From contig JANXVY010000009.1 of the NCBI GenBank assembly GCA_025351425.1, positions 20,813 to 84,812 on the forward strand: a stretch of DNA of 64,000 nucleotides. Direction: 5' to 3'. This DNA comes from Hyphomicrobium sp. (GTDB lineage Bacteria; Pseudomonadota; Alphaproteobacteria; Rhizobiales; Hyphomicrobiaceae). The translations under genes and the position numbers were made by a program. Below the pieces are notes generated by a model. The model was not told the DNA's origin. It was given only the letters and a program-made list of their open reading frames with translations, and searched no databases. Positions 44,023 to 52,947 of the stretch are shown in pieces; the first letter of the stretch is position 1; each line of letters starts with the position of its first letter.

Positions 44023-45339
44023 ATGGCCCACTTCTTTATGACATTCTTCAAATTTCGGCTTGTGACGGCACTCACGTCCGTATTGGCGCTGCTTAACGCT
44101 TCCATCGCCCCAGCCTTCGCCCAAGACGCCGAGCCCTCAGCCGTTTTGACCAGGCCCCAGATCGAACGTCTGGTGGCCCCCATCGCGCTCTATCCCGACG
44201 CGGTCTTGACCCACGTTCTGATGGCGGCGACGTACCCCTTCGAGGTCGTGCAGGCGGCGCGCTGGAGCGACGCAAACCCCGATGTAACAGGCCCCGCGGT
44301 CGAAGACGCGATGCAGGATCAAAGCTGGGATGAAAGCGTGAAAGCCCTCGCAGCATTCCCCCAGATCCTCAAGATGATGAATGAGAAGCTGGATTGGACG
44401 CAAGCGCTTGGCGAAGCGTTCCTTGCCCAACAGGAAGACGTGTTTGCGGCGGTCCAGGACTTGCGGCAGCGCGCAGACGCGGCCGGCAACTTGAAAACGT
44501 CGAAGGAAATGCGCGTGAGCCGCATCGTAGACGATCGCGGCTTGAACGTGACCACGATCGAACCCGCGGGCGACGACGAGATCTACGTGCCCGTCTACGA
44601 TCCCTACGTGGCCTACGGCGCCTGGCCCTATCCCGACGATCCGCCGTATTTTTGGTATCCCCACAACTGGCATCGTGACCGCCTTTTTTGGTATGGCGGC
44701 GTGGTGGTTGTCGGCGTCGCCCTGTGGGCGGCCTGGGACTGGCGGCGCAGATCCATCACCGTCAATCCCCAGCGCTTCAACGCGTTCAATCGCACCAAGA
44801 TCGCCCAACCAAATTGGGCCTTTAATGCGCACCATCGCAAAGGTGTGCCGTTCAAGGCTCCGGCGTTGACCCAAAAGTTCGGTCCGATTGCAAAACCAAC
44901 CCCGCGTCAGCGCGCTATACTCCGTCAGACGCCACTCACGGGTAATCCCGCGTTGAAGGGGCCTGCCGGAAAAAACGTGCCGACCGCGATTAGGGGCACC
45001 AAAAACAGGCCGGTCACGACGAACCCCACCCATATCACCAAGGCATCTGGCACCCATTCGGCGGCACCGATCAAACGCCTGCCCGGAAGCATCTCGGCGC
45101 CGGACCACAAGGCGACTGTTCACACGGCGCCCGTTCACAAGGCCCCTGTCCACACGGCTCCGGCTCATAAGCCGCCCGTGCACATCACTCAGCCGCAAAA
45201 CCGAAACCAGGTCCAAACTCACCAGCGCGCGCCCCAGGTTCGCTCGAATCCGGCTCCCCACGCGCCGTCCGTGGTCAAAAAGTACGTGCCCCCGCCGCCG
45301 CCCGCGAAGAAGCCCGTGCCGCCGCCGCCCAACCATTAG
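44023..45339 (+). CDS. DUF3300 family exported protein
   Basis: In 438 aa: signal peptide (LVTALTSVLALLNASIAPAF), then the DUF3300 domain, with LVAPIALYPDAVLTHVLMAA, TYPFEVVQAARW and DEIYVPVYDPYVAYGAWPYP. A membrane-like GGVVVVGVALWAAWDW follows (about 225-240), and the last 200 residues are basic and Pro/His-rich with repeats of (H-K/T-A-P-V) type (about 370-395) and a poly-Pro end. Start ATG 44023; GTG 44020 adjoins it. The function of the family is unknown; the tail suggests cell-wall contact. Its stop codon is the first TAG of a repeat element. Confidence 0.85.
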   Translation: MAHFFMTFFKFRLVTALTSVLALLNASIAPAFAQDAEPSAVLTRPQIERLVAPIALYPDAVLTHVLMAATYPFEVVQAARWSDANPDVTGPAVEDAMQDQSWDESVKALAAFPQILKMMNEKLDWTQALGEAFLAQQEDVFAAVQDLRQRADAAGNLKTSKEMRVSRIVDDRGLNVTTIEPAGDDEIYVPVYDPYVAYGAWPYPDDPPYFWYPHNWHRDRLFWYGGVVVVGVALWAAWDWRRRSITVNPQRFNAFNRTKIAQPNWAFNAHHRKGVPFKAPALTQKFGPIAKPTPRQRAILRQTPLTGNPALKGPAGKNVPTAIRGTKNRPVTTNPTHITKASGTHSAAPIKRLPGSISAPDHKATVHTAPVHKAPVHTAPAHKPPVHITQPQNRNQVQTHQRAPQVRSNPAPHAPSVVKKYVPPPPPAKKPVPPPPNH

Positions 45340-45439
45340 AGCGCGTTAGGAAAAGTGTGAGGCGGTTTTCCGTAAAAACGCGCGACAAAACAATAACCTA
45401 GAGCCTGTGAGCGATTCAAAGAAACGCGAACAGGCTCTA
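45337..45439. repeat. Two-hairpin intergenic repeat, divergent variant
   Basis: Same architecture and junction as copies 1-3 (TAGAGC start; GCGACAAAA...AACCTAGAGC between hairpins) but with other stems: GCGCGTT/AACGCGC with inner GGAAAA/TTTTCC, then TAGAGCCTGT/ACAGGCTCTA (10 bp, perfect). The opening TAG is the stop codon of the DUF3300 gene. Confidence 0.8.
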
Positions 45440-45462
45440 AGAGGCGCGCGGCCGCAATCCGC

Positions 45463-46365
45463 CTACCCGAATACTGTCCGCGCCGCCGCGAACGTCGCCC
45501 CATAGGCGCGGACGGTCTCCTCAATCGGCTCGCCATAGCCCCCGCCGATGAGAACGGCGATGGGGATGCGCGCGCGCCGGCACGCCGACAGGATCAACTG
45601 GTCGCGAATGCGCAAGCCGGTGGGGCTGACGTTGAGCCGGCCCAGGCGGTCGCATTCCAGCGGATCGGCGCCGGCAATGTAGAACACCAGCTGAGGCTGT
45701 GCTGCCAGCACCCCAGCGAGCGCTTCGCCGCAGCCGCCAAGATAGGCCGCATCCTTTGTGCCGTCGGGCAGTGCGACATCGAGATCTGAAGCGCATTTGG
45801 CAAACGGATAGTTGTTTTCGCCATGCACGCTGGCGGTGAAAACGCGGCGGTCTCCGGCAAAAATTGCGGCGTTGCCATCGCCCTGATGGACGTCGAGATC
45901 GAGAATTGCAGCTTGGCTGATCGCGCCTTCGTCGAGCATCGTCAGCGCTGCGACCGCGCAATCGTTGAACACGCAGAACCCGCTTCCACCTGTCCGGTGC
46001 GCATGATGCGTCCCGCCGGCAAGCTGCCCCGATACCCCATTGATCAATGCCGATCGCCCAGCCGCGAGCGTCCCACCTGCGGTCGCCCGCGACCTCTCGA
46101 CCAGCACCTCGCTCCACGGAATGCCGATGGCACGCTGGATATCGTCGGAGACGGAACCATCGAGCATGGCCGAGACATAGGCGGCATCGTGCGCGCGGCA
46201 GAGTTCGGCTTCGGTTGCAATCGGAGACGCAACCAGCATCGATGGCTCAAGGATGCCTTCATCCGTGATGAAAGCGCGCAACAGCCGGTACTTGTGCGCC
46301 GGAAACCGGTGCCCCGGCGGCAGCGGAATGTCTGGCGTATCGGGATAGTAGACGCGGAAGGTCAT
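45463..46365 (-). CDS. Histone deacetylase superfamily hydrolase
   Basis: Zinc-dependent amide hydrolase (acetylpolyamine amidohydrolase / AcuC class). In 300 aa: GHRFPAHKYRLLRAF near the start, QLAGGTHHAHRTGGSGFCVF with the paired catalytic His, NDCAVAAL, the metal site LDLDVHQGDGNAAIFAG, and AGADPLECDRLGRLN with the second Asp. Near GGGYGEPIEETVRAY the conserved Gly-rich loop lacks the usual catalytic Tyr position but keeps GGGY. The substrate is unknown. It is 63 bp downstream of cysI on the same strand. Confidence 0.92.
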   Translation of the reverse strand: MTFRVYYPDTPDIPLPPGHRFPAHKYRLLRAFITDEGILEPSMLVASPIATEAELCRAHDAAYVSAMLDGSVSDDIQRAIGIPWSEVLVERSRATAGGTLAAGRSALINGVSGQLAGGTHHAHRTGGSGFCVFNDCAVAALTMLDEGAISQAAILDLDVHQGDGNAAIFAGDRRVFTASVHGENNYPFAKCASDLDVALPDGTKDAAYLGGCGEALAGVLAAQPQLVFYIAGADPLECDRLGRLNVSPTGLRIRDQLILSACRRARIPIAVLIGGGYGEPIEETVRAYGATFAAARTVFG

Positions 46366-46428
46366 GGCCTGATGGTAGCCGGTTTTCAGCGATCGGCAAT
46401 TGGCAGAAATACCGGTTCCCAGCGGTCC

Positions 46429-48150
46429 CTATTTCGCCAGCACAACGTCGTTATGGAATTGGTTGCCGGCGGTGGTCGCCTTGACGTAGCCAGTCCGGAT
46501 GGTGAAATCACCAAACCGCTCGCCTTCGGTCCGCTCCTTGGCATAGCGCGCAATGATGGGCGCGAGCAGCCTCAGGATTTTGTCGTGCCCCACATCCTGG
46601 GCATAGAGTTTCGACAGCCGTGAGCCGTCGAACGCCGCACCCAGATAGAGGTTGTAGAGCCCCGGCCCGCGGCCGACAAAACCGATCTCGGCGAGATATG
46701 GCCGCGCGCAGCCATTGGGGCACCCGGTCATGCGGATGACGATATCCTCGTCGCGCAGACCCGCTGCTTCAAGCAGGTTTTCGATTTCCGTAATCAGGCC
46801 CGGCAGATAGCGCTCGGCTTCCGCGAGCGCGAGCCCGCAGGTCGGCAGCGCGACGCAGCTCATGGCGTTGCGGCGCAAGCCCGACGAGGCATTAACCGCC
46901 AAACCGTGAGCTTTCAACGCCGCGTCGATCTTGGGCTTGGCCTTGGCGGCGACATTGACGAACATCAGGTTCTGGTTGGCGGTGACAACGAACTCGCAGA
47001 CGCCGAGTTCGGCGATTTCGCGAACCGCCGCGCGGGCCGTGCAACCGGGGCGATCCTTGAGGCGGCCGTTTTCTACGAACGCCGTCAGGTGCCACTTCTT
47101 ATCGGCCGATTGCCGCCAGCCGAGCTGATCGCCCGTGCGCGCAAACTTATAGGCGCGGGCCGGTTCGAACGTGCAGCCCACGCGCCTTTCGACTTCGGCG
47201 CGAAACGCGTCCACGCCCCGGTCCTCGACCGTATATTTGAGGCGCGCCCGCTTGCGGACCGCGCGGTTGCCCCAATCGCGCTGCGTCGTCAGCACCGCTT
47301 CGCCCGTCTTCAGCGCCAGCTCCGGCCTGCAGAACCCGAGCACGTCGGCCGTGCGCGGGAACGTATCGAGCTCGCCGTGGGTCATACCCATGCCGCCGCC
47401 CACGGTCACATTGTAGCCCACAACCTTGCCGGCTTCGACGATCGCGATATACCCCAGGCAATGGGCGAAGATGTCGACGTCGTTGTCGGGCGGCACCGCA
47501 ACGACGATCTTGAACTTGCGCGGCAGATAGAGCGGCCCATACATCGGCTCATCTTCGGGCTTGGCCGCCCCGCTCGTGTCAGCAACCTTATCGCCGTCGA
47601 GCCAGATCTCGTGATAGGCGCCGGTCTTTGGCAGCAGAGTGTCGCTCAAGGCCTTGGCGAGCTCGTAGGCATCGCGATGAGCCGGGCTCAGGTACGGGTT
47701 CGCCGTCGACATGACGTTGCGGTTGACGTCGCCGCACGCAGCCAGCGTGTCGAGGCACGCCGCATGGATCGCCTGCATCGTACGCTTGAGGTTCGACTTG
47801 ATGACGCCGTGATACTGGAACGTTTCGCGCGTGGTCATGCGCAGCGTGCCGTTGGCGAATGTGGTCGCGATATCATCGAGCGCGATCCACTGCTTCGGGC
47901 TGACGAGCCCGCCTGGAATGCGGAGCCGGATCATGAAGCTGAAGGCTTTTTCGAGCTTCTTCTTGGAACGCTCGGCGCGGATATCCCGGTCATCCTGCAT
48001 GTAGGAGCCATGGAACTTGAGCAGCACGGTGTCGTCTTCGGCGAGCGCGCCTGTCGCAACGTCGTTGAGGCCCGCGGCAATCCCCCCACGCAACAGGTGG
48101 CTGGCTTCCTTGATGAGTTCGTTCTTGGCGCGGGCAGGTGTATCGGACAT
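46429..48150 (-). CDS. cysI: Assimilatory sulfite reductase hemoprotein subunit
   Basis: Reduces sulfite to sulfide with six electrons. In 573 aa: NELIKEASHLLRGGIAAGL at the start, LLKFHGSYMQDDRDIRAERS, and the siroheme/4Fe4S cysteine motifs SCVALPTCGLALAEAERYLP and RMTGCPNGCARPYLAE, all four Cys present. Start taken at ATG 48150 (MSDTPAR); ATG 48177 is an in-frame alternative. It lies 160 bp after cysJ, which supplies the electrons. Confidence 0.96.
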   Translation of the reverse strand: MSDTPARAKNELIKEASHLLRGGIAAGLNDVATGALAEDDTVLLKFHGSYMQDDRDIRAERSKKKLEKAFSFMIRLRIPGGLVSPKQWIALDDIATTFANGTLRMTTRETFQYHGVIKSNLKRTMQAIHAACLDTLAACGDVNRNVMSTANPYLSPAHRDAYELAKALSDTLLPKTGAYHEIWLDGDKVADTSGAAKPEDEPMYGPLYLPRKFKIVVAVPPDNDVDIFAHCLGYIAIVEAGKVVGYNVTVGGGMGMTHGELDTFPRTADVLGFCRPELALKTGEAVLTTQRDWGNRAVRKRARLKYTVEDRGVDAFRAEVERRVGCTFEPARAYKFARTGDQLGWRQSADKKWHLTAFVENGRLKDRPGCTARAAVREIAELGVCEFVVTANQNLMFVNVAAKAKPKIDAALKAHGLAVNASSGLRRNAMSCVALPTCGLALAEAERYLPGLITEIENLLEAAGLRDEDIVIRMTGCPNGCARPYLAEIGFVGRGPGLYNLYLGAAFDGSRLSKLYAQDVGHDKILRLLAPIIARYAKERTEGERFGDFTIRTGYVKATTAGNQFHNDVVLAK

Positions 48151-48310
48151 GGGAAGATCCCTGTGAGAAGCGGTCATTGCATAGGCCGGTCGAGGCTTAG
48201 GTTGGTGAACTGCCTGTGTGCAGCGTAACCCAACCCCTTGGGTCGCGTGCGGAATTTAAACCGTTGGATTACGGCGCAAGACGGCGCCTAATCCAACCTA
48301 AGAGCAGGGC

Positions 48311-50062
48311 CTAATACACATCCCGCTGGTAGCGGCCGGCTTTGCGCAGCTCGGTGAGCTTGGCATCACCCGTTTCCCCGTCGCCGAGAATCTTGACGAG
48401 CGTTGCGTCGACGTCTTTGGCCATGCCCTTTTCATCGCCGCACACATAGATATGCGCGCCGTCCGCAATCCAGCCGGAAAGCTGGTCGCGCTGCTCCCAC
48501 AGCCGGTGCTGTACGTAGATCTTTTCCGGCTGGTCGCGCGAGAAGGCGAGATCGACTTGCGTCAGCGCTTTTGAGGCCAGCAGGTCCTGCCATTCGAGCT
48601 GATACAGGAAATCGTAGGTGAAGTTGCGCTCGCCAAAGAAAAGCCAGCTCTTGCCGGCCGCCCCCGCTTCGCTGCGCTCTTCCATGAACCCGCGATAGGG
48701 CGCGATGCCGGTGCCGGCCCCGATCATGATGATGGGACGGCTGCTGTCCTCGGGCAAACGGAAGTGCCGGTTAGGCTTGACGTAGATGCGCGCGGTGTCG
48801 CCCACCTTGCGCCGGTCGGCGAAATACGTCGAAGTGACCCCCTTGCGAGCGTGCCCATGGCTAGCCCAGCGCACGGCCCCGATCAGCAGGTGCGCCTCGC
48901 CCTCATGGGCTTTGGGACTGGACGCGACCGAATAAAGCCGCCCCGGCAGCGGCCGCAAGAGGCCAAACAGCTGGTCGGCGGTCAGCTTTTCCTTGTGGTC
49001 GGCAAACAGATCGAGCAGCTGGCGGTCGGCCGCGTATTCGGTGAACGCCTCGCCCTCGGCGAGCGCCGCCACATCGGCACGCCCGGTGAGCTTGGCGAAC
49101 GCCGCAACCGCGGGCCGCGTCAGCGTCGTGATATCGCGCGCATCGATCAGTTTCTTGATGAGGCTCGCGTCCCCACCTAGCCCCGCCGCGTCCAGCAGTT
49201 CTGCAGCAAGCTGCGGATCATTCTGGGGCAGCACGCCGATCGCGTCGCCCGGCTGATAGGCAAAGCCGGTCTCGGACGACGACAATTCCACGTGCCACGT
49301 TTCGCGCGTCGAACCGGTGCCGTTGAGGTTGATCAACGCGCTGATCTCAGCGACGAGCGGATTTTCGGCCGTGAAGATCGGCTCGTCGTCGAACACGGTG
49401 CCGGACGGCGTGAAGTCGACGTGCACAACGGTCGAAGCCGGAGTAGCTGGCTCGAAAGCTTTGAGCGTCGTCTCGGTCCAGGCGTTGGCGGCCTTGGCGA
49501 AATCCAGGTCAAGATCGATGCGATCGGCTGTCCGCTTGGCGCCCAGCGCTTCCAGGCGCGCATCGATGGCCTTCCCGACCGCACAGAATTGCGCATAGGC
49601 CATATCGCCGAGCGAAAGCACCGCGAAATGAAGCCGGTCGAGGCGCGGCGCGTCATCCGCCATCAAGCCCTTGTAGAAATCGATCGCGCGCTGCGGCGGC
49701 TCGCCTTCGCCCCAGGTCGCAACATAAATGATGACGTTCTGCGCCTTCACCAGCGCGGCCATGGTCACATCGGCCATGTCGAAGACCTTGGCATCAAACC
49801 CTTGTTTCTGGGCAGCTTTGCGGGCCTTCAGTGCAAGGCTCTCTGAATTTCCAGACTCGCTCCCGTAGAGAATGGTGAGCGGGACCCGCGGACGCACAGC
49901 AGGTGCCGCAACCGCCGGTCCGTGCGCTGCCTCGAGGCCTGCAAAAAAGCCGGCGAGCCAGGTCCGCTGCTCCTTGGTGGAGCGCGCAACCACGGCGTTG
50001 AGAGCAGCGATATCGTCGGCGGCGAACGGCGCGGATTTAGGCAACAAGTGGGTCACGGTCAC
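48311..50062 (-). CDS. cysJ: Sulfite reductase flavoprotein subunit
   Basis: Passes electrons from NADPH through FAD and FMN to CysI. In 583 aa: linker region (1-60), flavodoxin domain with LTILYGSESGNSESLALKAR and VATWGEGEPPQRAIDFY, FAD domain with RLYSVASSPKAHEGEAHLLI and MIGAGTGIAPYRGFMEE, and NADPH domain with LFFGERNFTYDFLYQLEWQD, ending RYQRDVY as in E. coli CysJ. Promoter-proximal gene of the unit; a region with AT-rich palindromes lies 140-200 bp upstream. Confidence 0.96.
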   Translation of the reverse strand: MTVTHLLPKSAPFAADDIAALNAVVARSTKEQRTWLAGFFAGLEAAHGPAVAAPAVRPRVPLTILYGSESGNSESLALKARKAAQKQGFDAKVFDMADVTMAALVKAQNVIIYVATWGEGEPPQRAIDFYKGLMADDAPRLDRLHFAVLSLGDMAYAQFCAVGKAIDARLEALGAKRTADRIDLDLDFAKAANAWTETTLKAFEPATPASTVVHVDFTPSGTVFDDEPIFTAENPLVAEISALINLNGTGSTRETWHVELSSSETGFAYQPGDAIGVLPQNDPQLAAELLDAAGLGGDASLIKKLIDARDITTLTRPAVAAFAKLTGRADVAALAEGEAFTEYAADRQLLDLFADHKEKLTADQLFGLLRPLPGRLYSVASSPKAHEGEAHLLIGAVRWASHGHARKGVTSTYFADRRKVGDTARIYVKPNRHFRLPEDSSRPIIMIGAGTGIAPYRGFMEERSEAGAAGKSWLFFGERNFTYDFLYQLEWQDLLASKALTQVDLAFSRDQPEKIYVQHRLWEQRDQLSGWIADGAHIYVCGDEKGMAKDVDATLVKILGDGETGDAKLTELRKAGRYQRDVY

Positions 50063-50509
50063 GTTTTCAAATCTCCTGGCGGCGCAGCCTGGGTGTGAAG
50101 GATCGTATCAACGGCAGAGTTGGGCCTTGGGCCGCCCCTCTGCCCTTTGCTAACGCCGAAGGCAAGCCCTCAAGGGGAGTGCGCGCCAGACCATAACCCG
50201 GAGAAGAATATTTTTCTACAAAAAAGAATACAGGAGGACGAATGTAGAATATTATTCTAATAACTACACGAGATTTGGCGATGCCGTCCGAAACCTCCGC
50301 CCACCGCCAGAGACACACGTTTGTGAGACAGTGTTGAGTTGTTCGGTCGCACCGCGCGTGATGTAACTTCGCCGGCAACGAGCCGGTCTTGACACTACGT
50401 CGCCGAACCGTTGACTGATGCGGCACTCTATCGTGCCCGCATGAGATGGGTGGTCCTCGGCGGGTCATCCATTGGATGAAGATAAAACACCCTAATTGGA
50501 GGAAATATC
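50063..50509. other. Divergent gap between cysJ and pqqA
   Basis: A 447-bp non-coding stretch. Its cysJ-proximal half contains AT-rich palindromes (50205-50259) standing out from the GC-rich surroundings; the pqqA-proximal half ends in a strong ribosome site TTGGAGGAAATATC before ATG 50510. A TTGACT at 50411-50416 could be a -35 box for pqqA, but no matching -10 is evident. Confidence 0.6.
50205..50259. promoter_or_regulatory. AT-rich palindromic sites upstream of cysJ
   Basis: TAGAATA-t-TATTCTA (50245-50259) is a perfect 15-bp palindrome. A related AGAA-tattt-TTCT lies at 50205-50217, with a further AAAGAATA half-site at about 50223. Repeated AGAATA half-sites in an otherwise GC-rich gap suggest a regulator binding cooperatively, most likely for the sulfite reductase genes. 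Confidence 0.5.
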
Positions 50510-50599
50510 ATGAAGATCTGGAACAAGCCGCAGGTTCGCGAACAGGCCGTCGGCATGGAAGTCACTGCTTATCTCCCGGCTGACATCGACCTCATCTAA
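50510..50599 (+). CDS. pqqA: PQQ precursor peptide PqqA
   Basis: A 29-residue peptide, MKIWNKPQV at the start, with the conserved Glu and Tyr in EVTAY (Glu17, Tyr21) from which pyrroloquinoline quinone is built, and ending PADIDLI. Excellent Shine-Dalgarno GGAGGA. First gene of pqqABCDE. A stem-loop follows at 50647-50668 before pqqB, which would favour much more pqqA than pqqB-E message, as reported for other methylotrophs. Confidence 0.97.
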   Translation: MKIWNKPQVREQAVGMEVTAYLPADIDLI

Positions 50600-50646
50600 G
50601 GTCATGTGATCAAGCCGCTCGGCCGTCGAGGCCGCGAGCTTGACGC

Positions 50647-50677
50647 GGCGGTCGGTCACCCGGCCGCCGTTTCTGTT
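50647..50677 (+). terminator. Attenuator-like hairpin between pqqA and pqqB
   Basis: Nine-pair stem GGCGGTCGG-tcac-CCGGCCGCC (one T-G pair) followed by GTTTCTGTTT, an imperfect T-tract. Probably a leaky terminator. Confidence 0.6.
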
Positions 50678-50840
50678 TGCAGCAGACCCAGCCTAACTCA
50701 CCTCCACAAAATCGTGATCGGGATCTGCAGCTGCTGGCCTCCGCGTTTTTGATCTGAAGCAACCGGCCCCCGGGCTGATCCGATTGATTTGCATCTCCTA
50801 AACTAGGCCGTCCCTTCAATCCGCGTTACCAAGGTCGCGC

Positions 50841-51767
50841 ATGATCATCAAAGTCCTGGGCTCTGCCGCCGGCGGCGGCTTCCCGCAATGGAATTGCAAC
50901 TGTCGCAACTGCGCGAGCGCGCGCGCCGGCCTGTCGGGCTTCCGCGCCCGCACCCAGTCGTCGCTCGCCGTCAGCGCGGACGGTGAGAATTGGGCTTTGC
51001 TGAACGCCTCGCCCGATCTGCGCCAGCAGATCAATGAAAACCTCGAGCTGGGCGCGAAGTGCTCGGGCGGCTTGCGCCACAGCCCGATTAAATCGGTCGT
51101 CATGACGAATGGCGACGTCGACCACATCGCCGGGCTCATCAACTTGCGCGAAGGCCAGCCGTTCTCGATTTATGGCTCCCGCCAAGTGCTGGAGACCATC
51201 GCGGCCAACTCGGTTTTCAACGTCGTCGCCCCCGCCAACGCCCCCCGCATCGAACTGCCGCTGGATAAGCCCGTCCCCTTGAGAGGCGCCAACATCGACC
51301 TCGGGCTCACCATCGAAGCCTTCGCCGTGCCGGGCAAGATCGCGCTCTATCTCGAAACGGAAGGCGCCAACTACGGCAGCCGCACCGGAGACACGATCGG
51401 CCTTCGGATCGCTGCGGCAAAGACCGGAAAAGAATTCTTCTACATTCCTGGCTGCGCGGAAATCGATCCGCCGCTGGCCGCGCGCATCAAGGGCGCGAGC
51501 CTGCTGTTCTTCGACGGCACACTCTTCACCGACACGGAAATGGTGGCGCAAGGGTTGTCGCAAAAAACCGGCCTGCGCATGGGCCATATCTCCATGTCGG
51601 GCCCAGAAGGTTCGATGGCGGCCATAGCGCCCTTGAATGTCGGCCGCCGTATCTACGTGCATATCAACAACTCGAATCCCGCGCTGGAAGACGGTTCTGA
51701 CGCCTATAACGCGGTCACGGTCGCCGGCTGGGAAATCGGCTATGATGGAATGGAGGTGCGCCTGTGA
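50841..51767 (+). CDS. pqqB: Coenzyme PQQ synthesis protein B
   Basis: Metallo-beta-lactamase-fold oxygenase proposed to hydroxylate the Glu-Tyr intermediate. In 308 aa: IKVLGSAAGGGFPQWNCNC with its zinc-binding cysteines, LLNASPDLRQQI, MTNGDVDHIAGLINLREG for the metal site, and RMGHISMSGPEGS towards the end. Start ATG 50841. Its stop overlaps the pqqC start (GTGA). Confidence 0.96.
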   Translation: MIIKVLGSAAGGGFPQWNCNCRNCASARAGLSGFRARTQSSLAVSADGENWALLNASPDLRQQINENLELGAKCSGGLRHSPIKSVVMTNGDVDHIAGLINLREGQPFSIYGSRQVLETIAANSVFNVVAPANAPRIELPLDKPVPLRGANIDLGLTIEAFAVPGKIALYLETEGANYGSRTGDTIGLRIAAAKTGKEFFYIPGCAEIDPPLAARIKGASLLFFDGTLFTDTEMVAQGLSQKTGLRMGHISMSGPEGSMAAIAPLNVGRRIYVHINNSNPALEDGSDAYNAVTVAGWEIGYDGMEVRL

Positions 51768-52567
51768 ATGAATTCGTCGCCAGCAAATCGATGACGACGG
51801 CGGCCCTGATGCCCGTCGCTGACTTTGAGGCCGCCATCCGCGCCGTGGGCGCCGAGCGCTATCACGACAAACACCCCTTCCACCGGGCGCTCCACACCGG
51901 CAAGTTGAACAAGGGCCAAGTCCAGGCCTGGGCGCTAAACCGCTACTGCTACCAGGCGGCCGTTCCGCGCAAGGACGCGGCCATGATGGGCCGCATCCTC
52001 GACCAGGAGCTGCGCCGCGAATGGGTTCATCGTCAGCTCGACCACGACGGCCACGGCGACGAGCCGGGCGGCATCGAGCGCTGGCTGGTGCTGACGGATG
52101 GGTTGGGGCTCGACCGCAGCTACGTTCAATCGATGCGCCATGCCCTGCCCGCAACGCGCTTCGCCGTCGAATCCTACGTGACCTTCGTCCGCGAGCAGCC
52201 GCTGACGGTCGCGGTCGCCTCTTCCCTGACCGAATTGTTCGCCCCGAAAATTCACAAAGAACGCATCTCGGGCATGCTCGAAGGCTATGATTTTATTGAT
52301 GATAAGGTCATGGCGTACTTCAAGCGGCGCCTGACGCAAGCCCCCCGTGACAGCGACTTCGCCTTAGCCTACGTGCTGGCTCGCGCCAAGACCCGCGAAG
52401 AACAGGACGCCTGCGTCGACGCCGTCCGCTTCAAGTGCAATGTGTTGTGGGTGATGCTGGACGCGCTGGAACACGCCTACGCCGAAGGCAACATCCCCCC
52501 TGGCGCCTTCGACCCCAAGACCTATACCGGTCAAGCCGACCCCCGCCCGCCTATGACGCACGGGTGA
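51764..52567 (+). CDS. pqqC: Pyrroloquinoline quinone synthase
   Basis: Cofactor-free oxidase that closes the ring and finishes PQQ. In 267 aa: YHDKHPFHRALHTGKLNKGQ, ALNRYCYQAAVPRKDAAMM, GLDRSYVQSMRHALPATRF and YVLARAKTREEQDACVDAV. Length is that of a stand-alone PqqC; in some Methylobacterium strains PqqC is fused to PqqD, here they are separate. GTG 51764 overlaps the pqqB stop. Confidence 0.96.
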   Translation: MNEFVASKSMTTAALMPVADFEAAIRAVGAERYHDKHPFHRALHTGKLNKGQVQAWALNRYCYQAAVPRKDAAMMGRILDQELRREWVHRQLDHDGHGDEPGGIERWLVLTDGLGLDRSYVQSMRHALPATRFAVESYVTFVREQPLTVAVASSLTELFAPKIHKERISGMLEGYDFIDDKVMAYFKRRLTQAPRDSDFALAYVLARAKTREEQDACVDAVRFKCNVLWVMLDALEHAYAEGNIPPGAFDPKTYTGQADPRPPMTHG

Positions 52568-52644
52568 CCCTCTCTACCCGTTAAGCCCCTCTGCCCGTTA
52601 AGTACGACGGGAGGGACCAAACAATCGCCCGAGGATGACACCTG

Positions 52645-52947
52645 ATGACGACCCCCACGCCCCGCACCCGCGCGATCGCAGTGGCAGAGGCCAAGCCCGC
52701 CTTGCCCCGGCACATCAAGTTGCGCCACGACGCTGGCCGCGGCCGCTGGATCATCCTTGCGCCCGAACGGGTGTTCGAACCCGACGACACCGCTGTCGAA
52801 GTGTTGAAGTTGTGTGATGGCGAAAGAACGGTGCACGATATCGCCGCCCAGCTCGCCAAGGACTACAACGCCCCCATCATGGAAATAGAAGGCGATATCG
52901 TGCAGATGGTGCAGGACCTCGCCGACAAGGGAGTGCTCCGCCTATGA
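52645..52947 (+). CDS. pqqD: PQQ peptide chaperone PqqD
   Basis: Binds PqqA and presents it to PqqE. In 100 aa: RHIKLRHDAGRGRWIILAPE, VFEPDDTAVEVLKLCDGERT and VHDIAAQLAKDYNAP are the family blocks. Located 77 bp after pqqC; the gap contains a small imperfect direct repeat (CTCTACCCGTTAAG and CTCTGCCCGTTAAG). Its stop overlaps the pqqE start. Confidence 0.95.
   Translation: MTTPTPRTRAIAVAEAKPALPRHIKLRHDAGRGRWIILAPERVFEPDDTAVEVLKLCDGERTVHDIAAQLAKDYNAPIMEIEGDIVQMVQDLADKGVLRL

Noticed and set aside
51764..52567. PqqC as a fused PqqC/D protein
   Set aside because: The length is that of PqqC alone and pqqD is a separate gene at 52645-52947.
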